Assembly: GCF_900277125.1 (NCBI RefSeq)
Contig: NZ_OPYN01000240.1
Location: forward strand, 62,001-126,000
DNA: 64,000 nucleotides
Reading direction: 5' to 3'
Source: Pseudomonas inefficax
GTDB lineage: Bacteria; Pseudomonadota; Gammaproteobacteria; Pseudomonadales; Pseudomonadaceae
A program made the translations under genes and the position numbers. Of this stretch, positions 1 through 7,321 are shown one piece after another. How positions within the stretch are numbered: position 1 is the stretch's first letter; each line of letters starts with the position of its first letter. Below the pieces are notes generated by a model. It was given only the letters and a program-made list of their open reading frames with translations. It ran no database searches and was not told where the DNA came from.

Positions 1-248
1 AGCTCATCCTCGGTCAGCAGGCCGTAGTTGGCCAGGTTGAGCACCAGCTGGATCTTGTCTTCGACGTAGCTGTAGATCTCGGTATACGGCGGGATCGCCA
101 CATCGGCTTCGGCGAAGCTGATCTTCAGCACGATGAAGAACGGCAGCATGAAGAACAGGAACAGCCAGATGAACGGCACGCCGATCACCAGGTGCCGCCC
201 CTCCGGGGTGATGCGCTGGAAGGCTCGCTTGAGCTTGCGCAGTTTCAT
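1..248 (-). CDS. spuG: Polyamine ABC transporter permease PotH/SpuG (N-terminal part, cut by window edge)
   Basis: First 82 residues of an inner-membrane permease for putrescine/spermidine uptake. The start is MKLRKLKRAFQRITPEG, followed by one strongly hydrophobic segment (about residues 20-42, GVPFIWLFLFFMLPFFIVL), which is the typical first membrane helix of PotB/PotH permeases. Its ATG overlaps the TGA of the upstream ATPase gene (ATGA, 246-248), so the two are probably translationally coupled. The rest, and the expected second permease spuH/potI, lie beyond the left edge. The family call rests on the N-terminus plus operon position and is fairly secure. Confidence 0.85.
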   Translation of the reverse strand, partial: MKLRKLKRAFQRITPEGRHLVIGVPFIWLFLFFMLPFFIVLKISFAEADVAIPPYTEIYSYVEDKIQLVLNLANYGLLTEDE

Positions 249-1387
249 GACCGCAGTACCACGCCGCTGTCGTCTTCCCACCACACGTACACTTCATCGC
301 CCCAGGTTGGGCGGGTGCCCTGGCGCTCGGCGTTGGCAACGAACGACTGGACGATCTTGCCGCTCGGCAGCTCGACATAGAATACCGAGTGGCCGCCCAG
401 GTAGGCGATGTCGTGGACCTTGCCGCGCGACCAGTTGTGCTCGCAGGTAGGTTGCTGGGTGGTGACCAGCATCTTTTCCGGGCGCAGGGCGTAGGTGATG
501 TGCTTGTCTTCCACCGAGGTGGTGATGCCGTGGCCGACGTAGATCTTGCGCTCCAGCTCCGGGCTGGCAATGATCGCGTGGCCTTCGGCGTCGTCGACCA
601 CTTCACCTTCGAACAGGTTGACGTTACCGATGAACTCGCACACCAGGCGGCTGGTAGGCGTCTCGTAAATGTCCACCGGCGAACCGATCTGGGCGATCCA
701 GCCCAGGTGCATGATGGCGATGCGCTGGGCCATGGTCATGGCCTCTTCCTGGTCGTGGGTCACCATCACGCAGGTCACGCCGACGCGCTCGATGATCTCC
801 ACCAGTTCCAGCTGCATCTGCGAGCGCAGCTTCTTGTCCAGTGCGCCCATCGGCTCGTCGAGCAGCAGCAGCTTGGGGCGCTTGGCCAGCGAGCGGGCCA
901 GGGCCACGCGCTGACGCTGGCCACCGGACAGCTGGTGCGGCTTGCGCTTGGCGTACTGGGTCATGTGCACCAGCTTGAGCATCTCGGCCACGCGGGCGTC
1001 GATCTCGGCCTTGGGCATCTTGTCCTGCTGCAGGCCGAAGGCGATGTTCTGCGCCACGGTCATGTGCGGGAACAGCGCGTAGGACTGGAACATCATGTTG
1101 ATCGGCCGCTCGTAAGGCGGCATGTCGGTGATGTCGACGCCATCGAGGAAGATCCGCCCTTCGGTCGGGCGCTCGAAACCGGCCAGCATGCGCAGCAAGG
1201 TGGACTTGCCGGAACCGGAGCCACCCAGCAGGGCGAAGATCTCGCCCTTGCGGATTTCCAGGGACACATCGTCCACAGCTACCGTTTCGTCGAACTTTTT
1301 CGTGACCCGGTCGATCTTGACCAGCACCTGCTTGGGTTGCTGGCCACCCTCGAGGGCTTTTTTATAGGCACCGGAGGCAACTGCCAT
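245..1387 (-). CDS. spuF: Polyamine ABC transporter ATP-binding protein (PotG/SpuF)
   Basis: ATPase that energises polyamine import together with SpuD/SpuE and the SpuG/H permeases. The protein has 380 residues, normal for PotG/PotA. Walker A GGSGSGKS lies at 55-62, the signature LSGGQ at 153-157 and Walker B LLLLDEP at 173-179, followed by a C-terminal TOBE-like regulatory domain (about 290-380). I chose the second methionine (MAVASGAYKK) because a GGAG sits about nine bases before it. The alternative start six codons upstream would absorb that Shine-Dalgarno sequence. It is separated from spuE by 71 bp and overlaps spuG by 4 bp. Confidence 0.93.
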   Translation of the reverse strand: MAVASGAYKKALEGGQQPKQVLVKIDRVTKKFDETVAVDDVSLEIRKGEIFALLGGSGSGKSTLLRMLAGFERPTEGRIFLDGVDITDMPPYERPINMMFQSYALFPHMTVAQNIAFGLQQDKMPKAEIDARVAEMLKLVHMTQYAKRKPHQLSGGQRQRVALARSLAKRPKLLLLDEPMGALDKKLRSQMQLELVEIIERVGVTCVMVTHDQEEAMTMAQRIAIMHLGWIAQIGSPVDIYETPTSRLVCEFIGNVNLFEGEVVDDAEGHAIIASPELERKIYVGHGITTSVEDKHITYALRPEKMLVTTQQPTCEHNWSRGKVHDIAYLGGHSVFYVELPSGKIVQSFVANAERQGTRPTWGDEVYVWWEDDSGVVLRS

Positions 1388-1458
1388 GAGTGAAACTCCC
1401 AACAAGATTTTTGTGCCCGCGAGCCCTGTTCTACAGGTACCGCCACGGGCCTGGATTT

Positions 1459-2553
1459 TTACTTGCCCGACTTGACCTTGGTCCAGCTACGGGTCATCAG
1501 CCGTTGCACCTTGGGTGGCAACTCTGAATTCACGAACATCTTGTTCAGCACTTCCTGCGGTGGGTAAACCGCGGCGTCAGTCCTCACGGCCTGGTCCATC
1601 AGGTCGCCAGCCTTGGGGTTCGGGTTGGCGTAACCGACGTAATCACTGACCTGGGCGATAACCTCAGGCTTCAGCAAATAGTTGATGAAGGCATGCGCCT
1701 CTTTGACGTTCTTGGCGTCCTTGGGGATCGCCAGCACGTCGAACCAGAGGTTGCCGCCTTCCTTGGGAATGGCGTAGGCCAGGTTCACGCCCTTCTTCGC
1801 TTCTTCGGCGCGGGTCTTGGCCTGGAACACATCACCCGAGAAGCCTGCCGCGACGCAGATGTCGCCGTTGGCCAGGTCGGTGATGTACTTGGACGAGTGG
1901 AAGTAGGTCACGTACGGGCGCACTGCCAGCAGTTTCTTTTCGGCGGCCTGGTAGTCCTTGGCGTTGGTGCTGTTGGGGTCCAGCCCCATGTAGTTGAGCA
2001 CCGCCGGCAGCATTTCGTCCGCCGAGTCGAGGAAGGCCACGCCACACTTGGCGAGCTTCTTCATGTTTTCGGGCTCGAACAGCACCGCCCAGGAGTCGAT
2101 GGTGTCCACGCCCAGCGCAGCCTTCACCTTGTCGACGTTGTAACCGATACCGTTGGTGCCCCACAGGTAAGGCACGGCGTACTGGTTGCCCGGGTCGTTC
2201 CTTTCCAGGCGCTTCATCAGCGCCGGGTCCAGGTTGGAATAATTGGGCAGCAGACTCTTGTCGAGCTTCTGGAACGCGCCCGCCTTGATCTGCTTGCCGA
2301 GGAAATGGTTGGAGGGCACTACCACGTCATAGCCGGTATTGCCGGCCAGCAGCTTGCCTTCCAGGGTTTCGTTTGAGTCGAACACGTCTTGCACGGGCTT
2401 GATGCCCGTGGCTTTCTCGAAGTCCGCGAGTGTGGTCGGGCCGACATAGTCGGACCAGTTGTAGAAGTGCACCGTAGGCGCCGCTTGGACGCTGCATGCC
2501 AGCGTCAGGCCCGCTCCAGCCATCAAGGCTTTGCGGAATACAGAAATGGACAA
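1459..2553 (-). CDS. spuE: Polyamine-binding periplasmic protein SpuE (PotF family)
   Basis: Periplasmic solute-binding component of the polyamine ABC importer, probably the spermidine-preferring one by analogy with P. aeruginosa SpuE. A signal peptide ending ...CSVQA-A precedes the mature start VHFYNWSDYVGP. The polyamine-cradle motifs NWSDY and the FDSNETLE stretch are present. No ATG fits: an in-frame ATG far upstream would add about 17 residues before the signal peptide. A TTG at 2551-2553, preceded by GAGG, gives 364 residues, the same size as its paralogue SpuD, so I place the start there. It sits downstream of spuD behind a strong hairpin. Confidence 0.9.
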   Translation of the reverse strand: MSISVFRKALMAGAGLTLACSVQAAPTVHFYNWSDYVGPTTLADFEKATGIKPVQDVFDSNETLEGKLLAGNTGYDVVVPSNHFLGKQIKAGAFQKLDKSLLPNYSNLDPALMKRLERNDPGNQYAVPYLWGTNGIGYNVDKVKAALGVDTIDSWAVLFEPENMKKLAKCGVAFLDSADEMLPAVLNYMGLDPNSTNAKDYQAAEKKLLAVRPYVTYFHSSKYITDLANGDICVAAGFSGDVFQAKTRAEEAKKGVNLAYAIPKEGGNLWFDVLAIPKDAKNVKEAHAFINYLLKPEVIAQVSDYVGYANPNPKAGDLMDQAVRTDAAVYPPQEVLNKMFVNSELPPKVQRLMTRSWTKVKSGK

Positions 2554-2669
2554 GTGGGTGGTCCTCACAATCAGTGCCTGGGTAGCGACAATGCTGCCGC
2601 ACACGCAAAACCGGCGCGCAACTTACCTTCGCAGCTTCGATGCCGCAATCATCAATTGCCTTTCACTGG

Positions 2670-2697
2670 CTCTGGGCCGGGAATCCCCGGCCCAGAG
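2670..2697 (-). other. Perfect intercistronic hairpin between spuD and spuE
   Basis: A 12-bp perfect stem (CTCTGGGCCGGG with its complement) closes a 4-base loop. It lies 15 bp past the spuD stop and about 115 bp before the spuE start. No T-run follows on the minus strand, so it does not look like an intrinsic terminator. By position it could protect the spuD transcript from 3' exonucleases or set a polarity step. That role is inference. Confidence 0.8.
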
Positions 2698-2711
2698 GTG
2701 CCGCATCGGGG

Positions 2712-3809
2712 TTATTTGCCCGACTTGATCTTGGTCCAGCTGCGGGTGATGTCACGCTGGGCCTTCGCTTCAGGTGCAGCGATGGCATACAGCTGTTTCT
2801 TCACTTCGGCTGGTGGATAGATGCTTGGGTCGCTGGTGATTTCCTTGTCCACGAACTGGGTGGCGGCTGCGTTGCCGTTCGGGAAGCGCACGGCGTTGGT
2901 GATTTCAGCCATGATTTCCGGCTGCATCAGGAAGTTCATGAACTGGTAGGCAGCGTCTTTGTGCTCGGCATCCTTGGGGATGGCGACCATGTCGTAGAAG
3001 GTACCAGCACCTTCCTTCGGAATGACGTAGTCGACCTTGACCTTGTCGCCGGCTTCGTGGGCACGGGCCTTGGACTGCTCCAGGTCACCCGAGTAACCGA
3101 CGGCTACGCAGATGTTGCCGTTGGCCATGTCGCCGATGTACTTGGACGAGTGGAAGTAGGTGATCGAAGGACGGATCTTGAGGAACAGGTCCTCGGCGGC
3201 CTTCAGGTCTTCCTTCTTGGTGCTGTCGGTCGGCTTGCCGAGGTAGTGCAGCGCAGCCGGGAGCATTTCGGTCGGCGCGTCGAGGAAGCTCACGCCGCAG
3301 CTTTTGAGCTTGGCGATGTTCTCTGGCTTGAACACCACGTCCCACGAGTCGATCTTGTCCACGCCCAGCGCGGCCTTGACCTTCTCCGGGTTGTAGCCGA
3401 TGCCGATCGAGCCCCACATGTACGGGAAGGCGTGCTTGTTGTCCTTGTCGCTGGCATCGCCAACGGCCTTGAGCAGGTCAGGGTCGAGGTTCTTCCAGTT
3501 CGGCAGCTTGGAACGGTCCAGTTCCTCGTACACGCCAGCCTTGATCTGCTTGGCCAGGAAGTTGTTGGACGGCACCACGATGTCGTAGCCAGACTTGCCG
3601 GCCAGCAGCTTGGCTTCGAGGGTTTCGTTGCTGTCGAACACGTCGTACTTGACCTTGATACCGGTCTGCTTCTCGAACTTGGCGATGGTGTCCGGAGCGA
3701 TGTAGTCCGACCAGTTGTAGACGTTCAACACCTTGTCTTCAGCCTGAACAGCGGTAGCCATGGCACCCATCAGGGCGGCGGCCAGCAACGTCTTGCCCAT
3801 TTTATTCAT
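2712..3809 (-). CDS. spuD: Polyamine-binding periplasmic protein SpuD (PotF family)
   Basis: Second periplasmic binding protein of the system, by analogy putrescine-preferring. It has 365 residues: a signal peptide (MNKMGKTLLAAALMGAMATAVQA, cut before EDK) and then NVYNWSDYIAPDT and YDVFDSNETLEAKLLAG, the conserved PotF ligand-pocket segments. It is clearly paralogous to spuE along its whole length (shared VVPSN-F--KQIKAG and FHSSKYI blocks). A GGAG lies about 9 bases before the ATG. It is flanked on both sides by long gaps with stable hairpins, suggesting that its expression is set separately from its neighbours. Confidence 0.93.
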   Translation of the reverse strand: MNKMGKTLLAAALMGAMATAVQAEDKVLNVYNWSDYIAPDTIAKFEKQTGIKVKYDVFDSNETLEAKLLAGKSGYDIVVPSNNFLAKQIKAGVYEELDRSKLPNWKNLDPDLLKAVGDASDKDNKHAFPYMWGSIGIGYNPEKVKAALGVDKIDSWDVVFKPENIAKLKSCGVSFLDAPTEMLPAALHYLGKPTDSTKKEDLKAAEDLFLKIRPSITYFHSSKYIGDMANGNICVAVGYSGDLEQSKARAHEAGDKVKVDYVIPKEGAGTFYDMVAIPKDAEHKDAAYQFMNFLMQPEIMAEITNAVRFPNGNAAATQFVDKEITSDPSIYPPAEVKKQLYAIAAPEAKAQRDITRSWTKIKSGK

Positions 3810-3878
3810 GCGTAATGCTCCAGAATTTTTTATTTAGCCATCTGTTCAGCAGCCAGGACCTACGGTGCAGAGCGCGCG

Positions 3879-3895
3879 GCGACTGAAACAGTCGC
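3879..3895 (-). other. Small hairpin in the spuC-spuD gap
   Basis: GCGACTG-AAA-CAGTCGC is a perfect 7-bp stem with a 3-base loop, lying 70 bp before the spuD start. It follows the larger hairpin at 3907-3946 in the direction of transcription. No poly-T follows. Confidence 0.65.
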
Positions 3896-3906
3896 TAGTC
3901 TGGCAA

Positions 3907-3946
3907 GTTACAAGGCTCTGTATCAAGGAAAGCAGGGCCTTGTAAC
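3907..3946 (-). other. Long intercistronic hairpin between spuC and spuD
   Basis: A 14-bp stem (GTTACAAGGCTCTG paired with CAGGGCCTTGTAAC, one G-U wobble) closes a 12-base loop. It lies 33 bp after the spuC stop. No T-tract follows, so termination is unlikely. Transcript processing or 3'-end protection of spuB-spuC mRNA is possible. Confidence 0.75.
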
Positions 3947-3979
3947 CACTTAATGTCACACCGCTAGCCTAGCAAACGC

Positions 3980-5341
3980 CTAGCGAATCGCTTCCAGGGT
4001 CAGATCGAGGCACTTGCGTGCCTTTTCCACCAGCTCATCGATCTCTGCATGGCTGATCACCAGCGGCGGCGCAATGATCATGGTGTCACCCACCGCGCGC
4101 ATGATCAGGCCGTTGTCGAAGCAGAAGGTGCGGCAGATCATGCCCACGCCCTTGCCTTCGTAACGGCTGCGGGTGGCCTTGTCCTTGACCAGCTCGATCG
4201 CGCCGAGCAGGCCCAGGCCGCGTACCTCGCCCACCAGAGGGTGGTCCTGCAGTTCACGCAAACGCTTTTGCAAATACGGTGCCGCTTCGGTACGGGCCTT
4301 CTCGACGATTTTCTCGTCGCGCAGGATGCGCAGGTTTTCCAGGCCTACCGCCGCCGCTACCGGGTGGCCGGAGTAGGTGAAGCCGTGGTTGAAGTCGCCG
4401 CCTTGGCTGAGTACCTGGGCCACGGTGTCACGCACGATCACACCGCCCATGGGGATGTAACCGGAAGTCAGCCCCTTGGCGATGGTCATCAGGTCGGGCT
4501 TGAGGTCGTAGTAGTCGGAGCCGAACCACTCGCCGGTACGGCCAAAACCGCAGATCACTTCGTCGGCGACGAACAGGATGTCGTACTTGGCGAGGATCTC
4601 CTTCACCTTCGGCCAGTAGGTTTCCGGCGGGATGATCACGCCGCCGGCGCCCTGGATTGGCTCGGCGATGAAGGCGGCGACGTTGTCTTCGCCGACTTCG
4701 AGGATTTTCTGCTCCAGCTGCTCGGCTGCCCACACCCCGAACTCATCCGGGGTCATGTCGCCACCTTCGCCGAACCAGTAAGGCTGCGGGATATGCACGA
4801 TGCCAGGGATCGGCAGGCCGCCTTGTTCGTGCATGCCGCTCATGCCGCCCAGGCTGGCGCCAGCCACGGTGGAGCCGTGGTAGCCGTTGATGCGGCCGAT
4901 GATGGTCTGCTTCTGTGGCTTGCCTTTCAGCGCCCAGTAGTGGCGGACCATGCGCAGCACGGTGTCGTTGCCTTCGGAGCCGGAACCGGTGAAGAACACA
5001 TGGGTCATGCCCTGTGGCGCCACGTCGGAGATTGCCTTGGCCAGCTCCAGCGCAGGCGGGTGGGCAGTCTGGAAGAACAAGTTGTAGTACGGCAGCTCAC
5101 GCATCTGCTTTTCTGCCGCCTGCACCAGCTCCTCACGGCCATAGCCCACAGCCACGCACCACAGGCCAGCCATGCCGTCGAGGATCTTGTGCCCCTCGCT
5201 ATCCCACAAATGCACACCCTGGGCCTTGGTGATGATACGCGGCCCCTTCTCCTTCAACTGCTTGTAGTCACTGAAGGGTGCGAGGTGATGCTCCCCGCTC
5301 AGGGCTTGCCATTCACGGGTTTGCGGGTTGTTGACGCTCAT
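3980..5341 (-). CDS. spuC: Polyamine:pyruvate aminotransferase SpuC (class III)
   Basis: PLP enzyme that transaminates putrescine or other polyamines, normally with pyruvate as amino acceptor. The protein has 453 residues, the usual length. The class III aminotransferase landmarks are present: GSGSEGNDT near 119-127, the cofactor aspartate in FVADEVICGFGRTG (D260), and the Schiff-base lysine K289 in MTIAKGLTSGYIPMGG. It lies 47 bp downstream of spuB and 170 bp upstream of spuD, so it joins glutamylation and uptake in one leftward unit. The related YgjG-type putrescine aminotransferases are the main alternative, but order and motifs favour SpuC. Confidence 0.95.
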   Translation of the reverse strand: MSVNNPQTREWQALSGEHHLAPFSDYKQLKEKGPRIITKAQGVHLWDSEGHKILDGMAGLWCVAVGYGREELVQAAEKQMRELPYYNLFFQTAHPPALELAKAISDVAPQGMTHVFFTGSGSEGNDTVLRMVRHYWALKGKPQKQTIIGRINGYHGSTVAGASLGGMSGMHEQGGLPIPGIVHIPQPYWFGEGGDMTPDEFGVWAAEQLEQKILEVGEDNVAAFIAEPIQGAGGVIIPPETYWPKVKEILAKYDILFVADEVICGFGRTGEWFGSDYYDLKPDLMTIAKGLTSGYIPMGGVIVRDTVAQVLSQGGDFNHGFTYSGHPVAAAVGLENLRILRDEKIVEKARTEAAPYLQKRLRELQDHPLVGEVRGLGLLGAIELVKDKATRSRYEGKGVGMICRTFCFDNGLIMRAVGDTMIIAPPLVISHAEIDELVEKARKCLDLTLEAIR

Positions 5342-5388
5342 GTGCTTCTCCGTTGTTCGACAGCCGCTTCCTGCGGCACCAAGTTTGA

Positions 5389-6747
5389 TCAGACAGCAAA
5401 CAGCAGGAACTCACGCTCCCAGGAACTGATGACTCGCTTGAAGTTCTCGTGCTCGGCGCGCTTGGTGGCGACGTAGCCGGTGATGAACTTCTTGCCCAGG
5501 TACTGCACCAGTGCACGGCTGTTTTCCATGCGTTCCAAGGCATCTTCGATGGTCAGTGGCAGGCGCAGGTTGCGGCGTTCGTAGCCACGGCCCTGCACCG
5601 GCGCGCTGGCGTCGATGCCTTCGACCATGCCGATGTAGCCACACAGCAGGCTGGCGGCAATGGCCAGGTAAGGGTTGGCGTCGGCGCCTGGCAGGCGGTT
5701 CTCGACCCGGCGGCTTTGCGGGCCGGCGTCCGGCACGCGCAGGCCGACGGTACGGTTTTCCTCGCCCCACTCCACGTTAACCGGCGCCGAGGTGTCGGGC
5801 AGGAAGCGGCGGAACGAGTTGACGTTCGGGGCGAACAGCGGCAACGCCTCAGGGATGAACTTCTGCAGGCCACCGATGTGGTGCAGGAACAGTTCGCTCA
5901 TGCTGCCGTCGTCGTTGCTGAAGATGTTCTTGCCGGTGGCCACGTCGACCACGCTCTGGTGCAGGTGCATGGCACTGCCTGGCTCGCCGGTCATGGGCTT
6001 GGCCATGAAGGTGGCGGCGACGTTGTGCTTGAGCGCGGCCTCGCGCATGGTGCGCTTGAACACCAGGATCTGGTCGGCCAGGTGCAGGGCATCGCCATGA
6101 CGGAAGTTGATCTCCATCTGCGCCGTGCCGTCTTCATGGATCAGCGTGTCGAGGTCCAGCTGCTGCAGTTCGCACCAGTCGTAGACGTCTTCGAACAACG
6201 GGTCGAATTCGTTGGCGGCTTCGATCGAGAACGACTGACGACCGGTTTCCGGGCGGCCCGAACGGCCTACCGGAGGCTGCAGCGGGAAGTCAGGGTCTTC
6301 GCTGCGCTTGGTCAGGTAGAACTCCATCTCCGGCGCGACGATCGGCTGCCAGCCCTTGTCGGCGTATAGCTTGAGGACTTTCTTCAGCACGTTGCGCGGC
6401 GACAGTTCGACCGGGTTGCCTTTCTTGTCGTAGGTGTCGTGGATTACCTGGGCGGTCGGCTCGATGGCCCACGGCACCAGGAACACGGCGTTCTCGTCGG
6501 GGCGGCAGATCATGTCGATGTCCGCCGGGTCCAGCAGTTCGTAATAGATGTCGTCGTCGACATAGTCGCCGGTCACGGTCTGCAGCAGCACGCTCTCGGG
6601 CAGGCGCATGCCTTTTTCGGCGATGAACTTGTTGGTAGGCGAAATCTTGCCGCGCGTGATGCCGGTCAGGTCACTGATCATGCATTCGACTTCGGTGATC
6701 TTGTGCTCTTTCAACCAATCGGTGAGCTGGTCGAGGTTGTTACTCAT
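5389..6747 (-). CDS. spuB: Gamma-glutamylpolyamine synthetase (glutamine synthetase family), SpuB
   Basis: ATP-dependent ligase that attaches glutamate to a polyamine, the first step of the gamma-glutamyl route. It has 452 residues. The glutamine-synthetase catalytic C-domain is recognisable by APEMEFYLT (glutamate/Mg2+ site), GSAMHLHQS, the NSFRRFLPDTSAP region and ENRTVGLRVP. The N-terminal half lacks the longer form of true GlnA and carries CMISDLTGITRGK, usual for PuuA/GlnA-like synthetases. A GAGG lies 5 bases before the start. It is the first gene of the leftward spu run and is paralogous to spuI across the intergenic region. Confidence 0.9.
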   Translation of the reverse strand: MSNNLDQLTDWLKEHKITEVECMISDLTGITRGKISPTNKFIAEKGMRLPESVLLQTVTGDYVDDDIYYELLDPADIDMICRPDENAVFLVPWAIEPTAQVIHDTYDKKGNPVELSPRNVLKKVLKLYADKGWQPIVAPEMEFYLTKRSEDPDFPLQPPVGRSGRPETGRQSFSIEAANEFDPLFEDVYDWCELQQLDLDTLIHEDGTAQMEINFRHGDALHLADQILVFKRTMREAALKHNVAATFMAKPMTGEPGSAMHLHQSVVDVATGKNIFSNDDGSMSELFLHHIGGLQKFIPEALPLFAPNVNSFRRFLPDTSAPVNVEWGEENRTVGLRVPDAGPQSRRVENRLPGADANPYLAIAASLLCGYIGMVEGIDASAPVQGRGYERRNLRLPLTIEDALERMENSRALVQYLGKKFITGYVATKRAEHENFKRVISSWEREFLLFAV

Positions 6748-7321
6748 AAATACCTCAGGAGGTAAGGTGGTCCGCGCACTGATTCTGGATGGAGTACATT
6801 GCTAAAGCAAAAACCCCCGCGCAGAGCCACAGTGGATACACTGAAAACAGGTGCGTCCGTAATGAGTTCGAAAGGCAGGAAGACGAAACGAAGGGCGGCA
6901 AGCCGCTATGAGGGCAGGTCCGTGAGCGCCAAACGTCAATTATTGCGGCCAGGGTGGCCACGCCATCGACGAAGCTTGCAAAAATGACGGATGTACCCGA
7001 TGGCACTGCGCAGGCAGTGCTTTCAGGTCTCGGCAAGCGGACCATGTGACCCTCGTATTATTGTGTTCTGGGTTGAGACCGAGCTTAGCCTTGTTCATTT
7101 TTTTACACAACCACTCCGTAAAAAATAAAACACGGTTGGTCGGAGATAGCCCTTTGCGCGGGAAATAGCGGATAATGGTTTGCCCCGAGATGCAGCAAAT
7201 CTGCCGTTGATGTGCCATTTCAGGGCATCATGGGGTTGGCTTGACATCAGTTTGTCTTTTCGATTGACTGGTCTTGCAAGCCCCCCTTGATTGATATTTT
7301 TAACAACAAAGGTGTTGCATC
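6748..7321. promoter_or_regulatory. 574-bp divergent control region between spuB and spuI
   Basis: There is no convincing gene here; the short open frames lack ribosome sites and homology I recognise. The stretch around 7080-7140 is AT-rich. A hairpin at 7003-7020 (GCACTGC-GCAG-GCAGTGC) overlaps a sigma-54-like GG-N10-GC element. A TTGACA at 7241-7246 is followed 17 bp later by a poor -10 (TTGACT). An AAGG lies about 11 bases before the spuI ATG. It must contain the promoters for both spu transcripts and any polyamine-responsive operator, which I cannot identify by eye. Confidence 0.6.
7001..7016 (+). promoter_or_regulatory. Possible sigma-54 (-24/-12) promoter for spuI
   Basis: TGGCACTGCGCAGGCA has a perfect -24 half (TGGCAC) and correct GG-N10-GC spacing, but a poor -12 half (AGGCA in place of TTGCA). 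It would place the transcript start near 7027, about 295 bp before spuI. The same bases form a hairpin, so the match may be accidental. Confidence 0.3.

Noticed and set aside
389..1393. Long plus-strand open frame opposite spuF
   Set aside because: High-GC mirror frame: the amino acid composition (His, Gln, Gly and Val heavy) is that of the complement of a real gene, and the minus-strand protein carries all ABC motifs.
6799..7218. Several short open frames in the spuB-spuI gap
   Set aside because: No ribosome site, no family resemblance and shifted frame use; the region reads as regulatory.
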